A DNA stretch of 9,497 nucleotides from JANYGM01 sp043764015 (GCA_043764015.1 JAYUKY010000090.1:1-9497); one strand, 5' to 3'. Shown: positions 1-6,860, counted from the first letter of the stretch. Numbers and translations: made by a program. Notes: generated from the letters alone by a model not told the origin.

Positions 1-65
1 ATGGTATGTCGTGGTCTTCAAATGGGTCATTAGCAATTACTTTGATAGCTGCAAGTTATTACTAA
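1..65 (+). CDS. transposase C-terminus, partial (left IS copy)
   Basis: This is the last 21 codons or so of the same transposase as 8225-9274. It ends in the residues ITLIAASYY and a TAA stop at 63-65. Within the visible part it differs by one residue: Met from ATG at 6-8, where the right copy has Thr. The 5' portion is outside the window, so it cannot be known whether this copy is intact. Confidence 0.85.
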   Translation, partial: GMSWSSNGSLAITLIAASYY

Positions 66-94
66 ATAATTTGCAACGGAACTTTTACAGCAAC
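1..94 (+). mobile_element. 3' end of an ISKra4-like insertion sequence (left copy, cut by window edge)
   Basis: These 94 bases are the reverse complement of 8196-8289, with a single difference (T at 7 against G at 8283, read on opposite strands). The match stops sharply: position 95 and beyond does not resemble the sequence to the left of 8196. The shared block therefore marks one terminus of the same IS in two places, with the outermost bases reading GCAAC here and GTTGC at 8196. The rest of this copy lies left of the window. It is oriented opposite to the copy at 8196-9497, so both 3' ends face the metal-efflux locus. Confidence 0.9.
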
Positions 95-150
95 AATTAT
101 TCCTAAAAATACCTGAAAATTATCTTTAATTTTTTGTATTGTTAAAACAC

Positions 151-195
151 CCAATAAGTTTAATTGCTTAATAATCAAGAAATTAAACTTATTGG
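151..195 (-). terminator. stem-loop terminator of the czc operon
   Basis: Positions 151-165 and 181-195 form a perfect 15-bp inverted repeat (CCAATAAGTTTAATT and its complement) around a 15-nt loop. It lies 28 bp past the czcB stop. Read leftward, the stem is followed by GTGTTTTAAC, a short T-rich stretch. The stem is AT-rich, as expected in this genome. The same structure would also work against transcription leaving the left IS, so it may act in both directions. Bases 95-150 hold no other recognisable feature. Confidence 0.7.
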
Positions 196-222
196 ACATT
201 TTACAAGATTAGCTTGGGCTAG

Positions 223-1500
223 TTAATGTCCATGTGGTTCTTCACCTGTTTCTGCAGCATTTTTCATTTGAGAAAGTAATGAATTTGCACCTTTTAAGAC
301 AATTTGAGCAGTTTTATAGTCAAAATCTTTGTTATTTTTTGCATCAAAAATTACTTCTACAAAACCATTTTCACTAACACCTGTACGCACTTCCAATTTC
401 TCAAAATGATAGTTCGTAATTGTACTATTTGTAGTTTTATCTTTTTCTTGTTTTTTCCCTTTTGAGATAAAAATATATGTTTTTTCTTCATCTGTAACAA
501 TACTTTCATCTGGAAGAGTAGGCACATTTGCCTCGCCAAGTTCTATAAAAGCCTTTAAATAAGTGTTTGGGAGCAATTTTGTATCTTCTATATCTATATG
601 AGCGTGAATACGTACAGTACGGTCTTCATTGATTTTACGGTTGATAAGATACACTTTTGCGGTGCGTTCTTGCGTTTCATTACTGAGTACAAAACGGATT
701 TTTTGCCCTTCTTTTACCTTATGAAAATCCTTCTCAAAAACTGTTAATTCTGCGTGTAGATGCTCCGTATCAACTATTTCAAACAAAACATCAGACATAT
801 TTACATACTTTCCAACATTCACATTGATAGTGGTAACATACCCAGAAATAGGCGAATAAATGCCAATAGTGCTGGTTATTTTGCCTGCATCAACTTGATA
901 TTTATTGATACCAATAGTTTGCATACGCATTTCTAAGCCATTTTGACGTGCTTGAAGCATTTTTAGTTCTGATGCCACTTGTTGGAAAACTTTCAAAGCA
1001 CCAGTATTTTCCTTAGAAAGTTCATTTTGGCGTTTGTATTCTTGCAAAAGATACTCAATTTTTGCTTTTCCTTCCAAATAATCTTGCTGAATTTGGATAA
1101 AATCAGGGTTTTCTATAAGTGCCAAAAGTTGCCCACGCCCAACTTTCATACCTTGCAAAAGGTCTGTTTTGCGCACAAATCCACCCATAATAGCCGACAC
1201 ACTCACAATATTTTGCGGTGGAACGTCCAAAATACCGTTTACTTTGAGTGTGCTACTCATATTGCGCATTTGCGTTGTGCCAAGCGTAATATTGCTAGTT
1301 TGGAATTGCTTTTCAGAAATTTCTACTGAACTAGAATTTTCTTTTTCTTTTTGTGCAATTTCTTTGTTATTTGTGGTAGTTTTTTCTGTTGTGTGGTCGT
1401 GTCCTTCGTGATTTTCTGCTGATTTATCAGAGCAAGAAAATTGTATTATTCCAATAAATAGAATAATGGTTTTGATGATGTTTTTTTGTATGTTTTTCAT
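223..1500 (-). CDS. czcB: CzcB-type periplasmic adaptor (membrane fusion) lipoprotein of an RND metal efflux pump
   Basis: This 425-residue protein should link the inner-membrane RND pump to the outer-membrane channel. The N-terminus is a lipoprotein signal: a Lys-containing start, a hydrophobic stretch 8-21, and a lipobox ending QFSC with Cys23 as the likely lipidated residue. Next comes a His-rich segment HEGHDH (31-36). The adaptor fold follows: the first half of the lipoyl/barrel-sandwich domain (about 95-130), a helical hairpin (about 131-203, heptad-rich), the second half of the lipoyl domain (about 205-243, YSPISGYVTTI), a beta-barrel (about 248-320) and a membrane-proximal domain (about 325-405). 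The protein ends in EEPHGH, again His-containing, so both termini could bind metal. It starts 24 bp after the czcC stop, consistent with one transcript. The family is clear. The metal is inferred from CzcA. Confidence 0.92.
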   Translation of the reverse strand: MKNIQKNIIKTIILFIGIIQFSCSDKSAENHEGHDHTTEKTTTNNKEIAQKEKENSSSVEISEKQFQTSNITLGTTQMRNMSSTLKVNGILDVPPQNIVSVSAIMGGFVRKTDLLQGMKVGRGQLLALIENPDFIQIQQDYLEGKAKIEYLLQEYKRQNELSKENTGALKVFQQVASELKMLQARQNGLEMRMQTIGINKYQVDAGKITSTIGIYSPISGYVTTINVNVGKYVNMSDVLFEIVDTEHLHAELTVFEKDFHKVKEGQKIRFVLSNETQERTAKVYLINRKINEDRTVRIHAHIDIEDTKLLPNTYLKAFIELGEANVPTLPDESIVTDEEKTYIFISKGKKQEKDKTTNSTITNYHFEKLEVRTGVSENGFVEVIFDAKNNKDFDYKTAQIVLKGANSLLSQMKNAAETGEEPHGH

Positions 1501-1524
1501 TTTTTTTGTTTGTGGGGTATAAAA

Positions 1525-2781
1525 CTACTCACTCAATAAAAATTCTATCAAAAAAATCTGTTGATTGTACTGATAAAGTGCATCAAGGTGGTTTTTTTGA
1601 ATAGAAATAGCATTATTAAAACCTGCTAAATACTCCAAATAACCAATAGAACCACTTTTAAATAATTTTTCAGAGGTTTTAATGATGTTAACTGACATTG
1701 GTAGAGCCGTTTGCTCATAATAAGCCAAATTAGACTGAAATTTAACAAATTCCTGCACCGTTTGGGCGTATTGTCCCTGTAAAGTACGTTTTTGATACTC
1801 ATAATTTGCTTGTGCAAGTTGCTGCTGCACTTTTGTTGCCCTAAAACGTGCTTTTTGTGCTTTTGCAAAAATAGGTACAGAAATGCCCACTACAACGCCA
1901 TTAAAGCGTGTATTTGTGCCATAATAGGTTTCTGTGCGGTCTTCTTTTTGCTGATAACCTGTAAGCGTTTGACTAAAAGCACCAATACTAAAATCAGGCA
2001 AAAGGCGAGATTTTTCTACAGATTGCGAGAGCTTAGAAATTTCAATTTGATGTTTAAACGCCTGTAAAGCAGGGTTTTCATTGATTTTTGTGGTATCAAA
2101 ATTTACAGTAAAATCTCGTTTTGTAAGTTTTTCAGCTAGTTCTAAATTGTCATTCGTGTTTAGCAAAGTTTGAAGTTTTATTTTTGCAGTTTTTTGGTCA
2201 TTTTCATTGATTAAAAGTAGGTTTTTGACTTCCAAACTTTGAGATTGGGCTATATTTTTTTCCAAAGAATTTGTTTCTCCAGTCTTAAAACGCAGTTCCG
2301 ACATTTTCAAAAAATTGTTGATAATTGTGTCTTGATACAAAAAGAGGGTATTTTGCGCCTTCGTGAAAAGTGCAAAATTATAAGCCATTTTAACTTGATA
2401 AACAAGTTCGTTTTTTGTTATTTTTTGTTGAAAATCAGCATTTTGTGTATTTGCCTCTGCTAATTTTCGTTGTTTAGAAAATATACTTGGATAAGGGATT
2501 TTCTGTGAAAATGCCAAACCATTATCCAAAACGGCACTATTATATTGTCCATAAGTCAGTGTAAAATCCGTTTTAGGAATATCTGCGGCAGTTTTTTGCA
2601 GTTGTTTTTGATATTCTATGTTGAGATTTGCGGCTTTTAGGCTCAAATTATTTTCTGTGGCTTGTTTTATGGCGTTTGCAAGCGTGAGAGGCACTATTAG
2701 AGAGCTATTCTGTGCAGATATTTCAAAGGAAAATAAAAACAGAAAAAGTAAAAGATAGTATTTTTTTATTGTGTATTTCAT
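1525..2781 (-). CDS. czcC: TolC/CzcC-family outer-membrane efflux protein
   Basis: This 418-residue protein has a signal peptide (MKYTIKKYY, then a Leu/Phe-rich core to about residue 22) and a likely cleavage in SAQ after Ala23. The mature part shows the two tandem outer-membrane-efflux repeats typical of TolC-like channels, roughly 30-215 and 230-415. They are rich in Gln, Asn and Ala in long helices, with LTLANAIKQATENNLSLKAA opening the first and NPALQAFKHQIEISKLSQ opening the second. Trimers of this family form the outer-membrane exit duct of RND pumps. The gene lies between czcA (263 bp upstream) and czcB (24 bp downstream). No promoter-like TAnnTTTG box is seen on this strand in the gap before it, so read-through from czcA is likely. 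The stop is TAG at 1525-1527. No frameshift or truncation is visible. Confidence 0.92.
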   Translation of the reverse strand: MKYTIKKYYLLLFLFLFSFEISAQNSSLIVPLTLANAIKQATENNLSLKAANLNIEYQKQLQKTAADIPKTDFTLTYGQYNSAVLDNGLAFSQKIPYPSIFSKQRKLAEANTQNADFQQKITKNELVYQVKMAYNFALFTKAQNTLFLYQDTIINNFLKMSELRFKTGETNSLEKNIAQSQSLEVKNLLLINENDQKTAKIKLQTLLNTNDNLELAEKLTKRDFTVNFDTTKINENPALQAFKHQIEISKLSQSVEKSRLLPDFSIGAFSQTLTGYQQKEDRTETYYGTNTRFNGVVVGISVPIFAKAQKARFRATKVQQQLAQANYEYQKRTLQGQYAQTVQEFVKFQSNLAYYEQTALPMSVNIIKTSEKLFKSGSIGYLEYLAGFNNAISIQKNHLDALYQYNQQIFLIEFLLSE

Positions 2782-2799
2782 TGTTTAGGTTATTTTTTG

Positions 2800-2807
2800 T
2801 ATTTTTG
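2800..2807 (+). promoter_or_regulatory. possible Bacteroidota-type -7 box for the small ORF at 2828
   Basis: TATTTTTG fits the TAnnTTTG consensus used by the Bacteroidota housekeeping sigma factor. It lies 20 bp before the ATG of the small + strand ORF. A TTG at 2781-2783 sits 16 bp upstream, a little closer than the usual -33 spacing. The area is very T-rich, so a chance match is quite possible. Confidence 0.3.
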
Positions 2808-2827
2808 TATTGTTTTAAAAATAATTT

Positions 2828-3031
2828 ATGCGACCACCAGAAATTATTACAATAGAAATCCAAGATTTGGATAAAATTTGTTTAAATGCTGAAAAATTAT
2901 CAGTACAATTTCCAAATGATAACGTATTAAAACTAACATTGGAACAATTGATATTCAGAAAAACAAACTCGCTCAAAGAATTAGAAAATAGTTTGCTTTT
3001 CTTTGATAAATATGTATTCAAAGATGCTTAA
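2828..3031 (+). CDS. small hypothetical protein, antisense between czcA and czcC
   Basis: This is a 67-residue ORF that I do not recognise. The predicted protein is soluble, acidic and basic in alternating patches, and looks helical, with repeated Leu spacing from KLTLEQLIF to LKELENSLLFFDKYVF. It has no signal peptide and no Cys pair or His cluster. Its amino-acid make-up (Lys, Glu, Leu, Asn, Ile) resembles real genes of this genome. The reading on the opposite strand (2815-3021) is Ser/Cys/Phe-rich and looks like a shadow. It converges on czcA (stop 13 bp before the czcA stop) and diverges from czcC (47 bp between start codons), so it is antisense to any czcA-czcC transcript. It could also be a chance ORF that merely fills the 263-bp gap. 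Confidence 0.5.
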   Translation: MRPPEIITIEIQDLDKICLNAEKLSVQFPNDNVLKLTLEQLIFRKTNSLKELENSLLFFDKYVFKDA

Positions 3032-3044
3032 AGGCAATTTTTAA

Positions 3045-6000
3045 CTATTTTTCTTTCTTTTCTGTCAATTTGTACAAGCAAGGCAAAACCACAAGCGTAA
3101 GCAACGTAGCCGACAACAAACCGCCAATAACCACTGTTGCAAGTGGCTTTTGTACTTCCGCACCAGCTCCAGACGACAACGCCATAGGCAAAAATCCTAA
3201 ACTTGCCACCAAAGCAGTCAGCAAAACAGGGCGCAAACGTGTTTTTGTTCCTTCCAAAATAATGCTATCAACATCATCTAAACCATTATTTTTGTCATTT
3301 TCTTGATTATTTTTTTTGAGATAATTAAATTCTCCTATCAAAACAATGCCATTAAGCACCGCCACACCAAAAAGCGCAATAAAACCCACGCCTGCAGAGA
3401 TGCTAAACGGCATATCTCGCACAAAAAGTGCCAAAATACCGCCAATAGCCGACAACGGAATAGCCATAAATATCACAATACTTTGTTTTATGGAATGAAA
3501 AGTAAAAAACAAAAGCGTAAAAATCAGCCCCAGCGCAACAGGAACGGCAATCATTAAACGAGATTTTGCCTCTTGCAAATTCTGAAATTGTCCGCCAAAA
3601 GTAGGATAATAACCTGCAGGCATCTTTATTTCGGCATCTATTTTGGTTTTAAGTTCATTGACAATGCTTTCTACATCACGCCCACGCACATTAAAACCAA
3701 TAGTAATGCGGCGTTTGGCATCTTCTCTTTGGATTTGGTTTGCGCCTGTCTTAAAATCTACGTTTGCAATCTGTGAGAGTGGTATTTGCTGGTTTTTTGC
3801 ATTTGTCAAAAACAGATTTCTAACATTTTCAATATCCTGACGACTGTCATTTTCTAGCCTTACGACCATATCAAAGCGTTTTTCACCCTCATATACAACG
3901 CCTGCACTTGCGCCTGCAAAAGCCGTACTAATTGCTCTGTTTGCCTCTTCAATAGAAAGCCCTAATTGTGCTATTTTTTCTCTATTAAATGTAACCATAA
4001 TTTGTGGCAAACCGCCAACCTGCTCAATATAAAGGTCTTTTGCGCCTTCTGTTTTCTCTACTAATTTGCCTATTTTAGCGGCTTGTTGCGCCAAAATATC
4101 CAAATCTTCTCCAAAAATTTTGATAGCTACATCTTGTCTAACGCCTGTCATCAACTCATTAAAACGCATTTGAATAGGTTGTTGAAAACCAAACTCTACA
4201 CCAATAATATTAGAAAGTGCATCAGACATCTTTTCAGCGAGTTCTGTGGTAGTTTCTGCGCTAGTCCATTCTGATTTGTCTTTTAAAATAATCATCAAAT
4301 CACACGCTTCTATGGGCATTGGGTCAACGGGAATTTCGCTAGAACCAATTTTACCTATGACTTCTTTGACTTCTGGAAATTGTGTTTTAAGAATTTTAGC
4401 AGCTTTAAGTGCATTATCAACACTTTCAGACAAAGAACTGCCCGTACTTATACGAGTTTCTACGGCAAAATCTCCTTCATCAAGCGCAGGAATAAACTCT
4501 CCACCAAGCAAAGAAAACACGCCTAAACTCATCAAAAACGCAATAAAAGTCGTAATAACAATGATTTTGGTTTTTTTGAGAGAAAAGGTAATAATTGGTA
4601 AATAAATTCTTTCAAAAAATGACATCATTCTATCTGAAAGCCCTCCAAATAGCCCCCAAACCCCCAAAGGGGGCTTTAATACAGTTTCGGGACTGTGGGC
4701 TGTTTGTATTAAAGTCCCCTTCGGGGGTTTGGGGGCTAAACACAGCGCAGACATCATAGGCACATACGTAAGCGACAGCACAAACGCCCCCAAAATAGCA
4801 AAAACAACGGTTTGCGCCATTGGTTTAAACATTTTGCCTTCAACGCCAGTCAAGGCAAGTAAAGGCAAATAGACAATCAAAATGATAATCTCACCAAAAG
4901 CTGCAGAATTACGAATTTTCTTGGCAGAAATCAATACTTCTTTATCCATTTCTTCTTGTGTGAGGTTTTGAGGGTATTTTTGGAGCAAAATATGATGTAA
5001 AGTAGCTTCAACAATAATTACTGCACCATCAACAATCAGCCCAAAATCAATAGCACCAAGTGACATCAAATTACCAGAAACACCAAACAAATTCATTAAA
5101 GAAATAGCAAAAAACATAGCCAAAGGTATCACAGATGCCACCACAAGCCCAGCACGCAAATTTCCTAAAAATAACACCAACACAAAAATTACAATCAAAG
5201 CACCTTCTAACAAATTGGTTGCAACCGTTCCTATGGCACTATTTACGAGTTTTGTACGGTCAAGAAAAGGCACAATTTCCAAACCTTCTGGTAGTGTTTT
5301 TTGTATTTGAGTGATTTTTTCTTTGATATTTTTGATAACAGCAGAAGAATTTTCACCTTTGAGCATCAAAACTATTGCGCCAACGGTTTCTCCTGTTTCG
5401 TTTCTTGTCATTGCGCCATAACGAATAGCACTTCCAAATTGAACAGTGGCAACATTAGAAATTAGTACAGGAATACCACTAGGCGTATTTTTGATAACAA
5501 TTTGCTCAATGTCCTTCAAACTCGTGATAAGTCCTTCTGTTCTAATAAAATATACATTAGGTCTTTTCTCTATGTATGCACCGCCTGTATTTTGGTTGTT
5601 TTTTTCCAAAGCCATAAAAATTTCATCAATAGAAATGCCCATACTGCGTATTTTGTCCGTATTTAAAGCAATTTCGTATTGTTTGAGATAACCCCCAAAA
5701 CTGCTTATATCAGCAACACCTTTTGTACCTAGAAGTTGCCTGCGCACTATCCAATCCTGAATGGTGCGCAAGTCTGCTAAACCTTGTTTGGTGGCATATT
5801 TTTCAGAAAACTGTTTTTCATAGCCTTTTTTAGGTTGAATAGTGTATTGGTAAATCTCGCCCAAACCGCTTGTAAGTGGTGCAAGTGAAGGCTCACCTAC
5901 GCCTTTAGGTATCTGTGTGCTTGCATGCAGGAGGCGTTCTGACACTTGGTTTCTTGCCCAATAAATGTCTGTTTCATCTGTAAAAACAATGGTAACAACA

Positions 6001-6272
6001 GACAACCCAAAACGGGACATAGAACGTATTTCCACTAAATTTGGAATATTTGCCATTCCTATTTCCACAGGAAACGTAATTAGGCGTTCTACCTCTTGTG
6101 GCGCAAGTGAAGGGCTACTTGTAATAACTTGTACTTGATTATTGGTAATATCTGGTACAGCATCAATAGGCAATTGGGTAACAGAATAACTGCCCCAAAT
6201 CACCAATGCAAGCGTACAGATACCAATAATGAGTTTATTCTTTACAGAAAACTCAATGATATTGTCTAACAT
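3045..6272 (-). CDS. czcA: CzcA-type heavy-metal RND efflux pump with an in-frame palindromic insert
   Basis: This 1075-residue inner-membrane proton/metal antiporter is the energy-coupling subunit of the tripartite pump. The N-terminus has the family opening (ENK-like VKNKL, first membrane helix about 13-31, then LPIDAVPDITNNQVQV). Residues 336-342 PFLDRTK precede the TM2-TM6 block (about 345-505). The proton-relay motif in TM4 reads D409-F-G-x3-D415-G-A-x4-E422. It matches the D402/D408/E415 triad of Cupriavidus CzcA and not the Cu/Ag-type motif of CusA, so Co/Zn/Cd or a similar divalent ion is the likely substrate. GGEFIPALDEGDF (590-602) opens the second periplasmic domain, and the last helices lie near 915-1070. 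Family members are usually about 1040 residues. The excess is explained by roughly residues 512-546, encoded by a GC-rich palindrome (4650-4738). No frameshift or stop is present. The ATG at 6270-6272 precedes the expected conserved N-terminus. Confidence 0.94.
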   Translation of the reverse strand: MLDNIIEFSVKNKLIIGICTLALVIWGSYSVTQLPIDAVPDITNNQVQVITSSPSLAPQEVERLITFPVEIGMANIPNLVEIRSMSRFGLSVVTIVFTDETDIYWARNQVSERLLHASTQIPKGVGEPSLAPLTSGLGEIYQYTIQPKKGYEKQFSEKYATKQGLADLRTIQDWIVRRQLLGTKGVADISSFGGYLKQYEIALNTDKIRSMGISIDEIFMALEKNNQNTGGAYIEKRPNVYFIRTEGLITSLKDIEQIVIKNTPSGIPVLISNVATVQFGSAIRYGAMTRNETGETVGAIVLMLKGENSSAVIKNIKEKITQIQKTLPEGLEIVPFLDRTKLVNSAIGTVATNLLEGALIVIFVLVLFLGNLRAGLVVASVIPLAMFFAISLMNLFGVSGNLMSLGAIDFGLIVDGAVIIVEATLHHILLQKYPQNLTQEEMDKEVLISAKKIRNSAAFGEIIILIVYLPLLALTGVEGKMFKPMAQTVVFAILGAFVLSLTYVPMMSALCLAPKPPKGTLIQTAHSPETVLKPPLGVWGLFGGLSDRMMSFFERIYLPIITFSLKKTKIIVITTFIAFLMSLGVFSLLGGEFIPALDEGDFAVETRISTGSSLSESVDNALKAAKILKTQFPEVKEVIGKIGSSEIPVDPMPIEACDLMIILKDKSEWTSAETTTELAEKMSDALSNIIGVEFGFQQPIQMRFNELMTGVRQDVAIKIFGEDLDILAQQAAKIGKLVEKTEGAKDLYIEQVGGLPQIMVTFNREKIAQLGLSIEEANRAISTAFAGASAGVVYEGEKRFDMVVRLENDSRQDIENVRNLFLTNAKNQQIPLSQIANVDFKTGANQIQREDAKRRITIGFNVRGRDVESIVNELKTKIDAEIKMPAGYYPTFGGQFQNLQEAKSRLMIAVPVALGLIFTLLFFTFHSIKQSIVIFMAIPLSAIGGILALFVRDMPFSISAGVGFIALFGVAVLNGIVLIGEFNYLKKNNQENDKNNGLDDVDSIILEGTKTRLRPVLLTALVASLGFLPMALSSGAGAEVQKPLATVVIGGLLSATLLTLVVLPCLYKLTEKKEK
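4650..4738. repeat. GC-rich palindromic element inserted in frame in czcA
   Basis: The arms 4650-4683 and 4705-4738 are inverted copies matching at 32 of 34 positions, around a 21-nt loop. Each arm contains a smaller dyad (AGCCCCC at 4651-4657 and GGGGGCT at 4669-4675), so the element looks like two inverted copies of a C-run/G-run unit. Its runs of C and G contrast with the AT-rich host sequence. Read in the czcA frame it encodes a Pro/Gly/Leu/Trp-rich stretch (APKPPKGTLIQ ... VLKPPLGVWGLF), unlike normal CzcA sequence. In czcA mRNA one of the two mismatches becomes a G-U pair, giving a very stable hairpin. From memory, similar C-run/G-run repeats are common between genes in Bacteroidota. 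This has not been checked here. Confidence 0.9.
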
Positions 6273-6336
6273 TTTTTTGAATTTTGAATTAGAAATTGTG
6301 AATTAGGAATTATAAATAGTTTGGCAATTCAAAATT

Positions 6337-6369
6337 TCTTTACTGTAAGCGTTTTGCGGACAGTAGAGA
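6337..6369. promoter_or_regulatory. operator-like imperfect palindrome upstream of czcA
   Basis: TCTTTACTGT (6337-6346) and ACAGTAGAGA (6360-6369) are inverted repeats matching at 9 of 10 positions, with 13 bases between. The dyad lies 68-100 bp upstream of the czcA ATG, in the only part of this gap that is not made of AATT-type repeats. The size suits binding by a dimeric regulator. No regulator gene is visible in the window. It could also be an RNA stem in the czcA leader. Confidence 0.4.
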
Positions 6370-6391
6370 GATTATTGAATACCTAAACCAT

Positions 6392-6433
6392 TATAAAAAT
6401 TGTTAATCAGCAATTAGGAATTGCTAATTAACA
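6392..6433 (-). terminator. hairpin with T-run between the His-rich gene and czcA (possible terminator or attenuator)
   Basis: Positions 6401-6415 and 6419-6433 pair over 15 bp around a 3-nt loop. The only mismatch (C at 6408) becomes G-U in the leftward transcript, so the stem is fully paired in the sense that matters for czcA. Read leftward it is followed by ATTTTTATAA (6393-6402 region), as in an intrinsic terminator. It overlaps the stop codon of the His-rich gene (6428-6430). It could stop or attenuate transcription before czcA. Confidence 0.5.
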
Positions 6434-6808
6434 ATTAGGAATTATTTTGGGGGGTTGCCAAATATCAAAAGAAGGGGAGGTAAAAAACAGGTTTTCTTCA
6501 GAAACCGCAATATCTGTTTCAGTAAGAAGAAAAAGAGGTTTTTTTAGCTCAAATTTGAGTGGGAAAGTACAAACGACATTCATTACAGAGCCGTTGTAGT
6601 CGTGTTGAAAAGGGAGTTTGTTATGTTTTTCGTGGTCTTCTTCGTGATGTTTTTTGTCTTGAAAATGCAAAGAGATAAAGTCTAAAACACTTATTTGTGG
6701 GTTTTTTTGTTGATGTTCTGCAAAATGATGCACAAGCATAGGAATTTTGCTCATCTCGTTTGCATCACGGTTGGGCAAAAAGCTAGCTACCAAAAAGCTA
6801 AAAATCAA
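6428..6808 (-). CDS. small His-rich exported protein at the head of the czc locus
   Basis: This protein of about 126 residues has a hydrophobic N-terminus (IFSFLVASFL) followed by a polar mature part. The region 27-69 carries nine His residues (VHHFAEH, then HHEEDHEKH and PFQHD), which suggests metal binding in the periplasm. A single Cys lies at 80 and another is the last residue. Small His-rich exported proteins accompany RND metal pumps in Bacteroidota, so a metal-sensing or chaperone role is an inference from context. The start is doubtful. The only standard start in frame is TTG at 6806-6808, yet the open frame continues upstream to 6844 and encodes IIKITLYI, which would give a much better signal peptide. 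It contains no ATG or GTG. Translation may begin at a rare ATC or ATA (6827-6832), or the original start may be mutated. Confidence 0.65.
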   Translation of the reverse strand: MIFSFLVASFLPNRDANEMSKIPMLVHHFAEHQQKNPQISVLDFISLHFQDKKHHEEDHEKHNKLPFQHDYNGSVMNVVCTFPLKFELKKPLFLLTETDIAVSEENLFFTSPSFDIWQPPKIIPNC

Positions 6809-6852
6809 TATGTAAAGGGTTATTTTTATGATGTTTTCTGATTTTTATTGCA

Positions 6853-6860
6853 CAAATGTA
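6853..6860 (-). promoter_or_regulatory. Bacteroidota-type -7 box for the His-rich gene and czc locus
   Basis: Read leftward this is TACATTTG, an exact fit to TAnnTTTG. Transcription would begin near 6846, just before the open frame of the His-rich protein (6844), giving a very short leader. No TTG is seen at the usual -33 distance. A TTGAC lies further upstream, with a spacing of about 33 bases that is too long. The gap 6861-7109 between the divergent genes is AT-rich. I see no clear promoter for the rightward gene there, only a weak 6-bp dyad (6980-6985 with 7001-7006). Confidence 0.45.

Larger units (their letters stand above)
6301..6443. repeat. three copies of AATTAGGAATT in the czcA upstream region
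   Basis: The 11-mer AATTAGGAATT occurs at 6301-6311, 6412-6422 and 6433-6443. The second and third copies share a preceding C, and the first and third share a following AT. Degenerate relatives (AATTTTGAATT, AATTAGAAATT) lie at 6280-6297. This looks like a simple-repeat family rather than a coding sequence. The last copy encodes the final residues IPN of the small His-rich protein, so the repeat has intruded into, or extended, that gene's end. Confidence 0.6.

Noticed and set aside
979..1411. Rightward ORFs at 979-1329 and 1169-1411
   Set aside because: They lie wholly inside czcB on the opposite strand, and their products are Cys/Phe/His-rich, as expected of shadow frames.
2815..3021. Leftward 68-residue ORF in the czcA-czcC gap
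   Set aside because: Its composition (Ser, Cys, Asn, Phe) looks like the reverse of the more credible rightward ORF 2828-3031. Both are unlikely to be real.
4650..4738. Palindrome in czcA as a transcription terminator
   Set aside because: It lies in the middle of an intact conserved gene with no T-run after it, and the protein continues normally on both sides.
3070..5691. Many rightward ORFs opposite czcA (for example 4246-4605, 119 residues)
   Set aside because: All are opposite the well-conserved czcA frame, and none shows a recognisable domain or start context.
3045..6272. Naming the pump CusA (Cu/Ag exporter)
   Set aside because: The TM4 motif is D-F-G-x3-D-G-A-x4-E, as in CzcA. Cu/Ag pumps have a different motif there.
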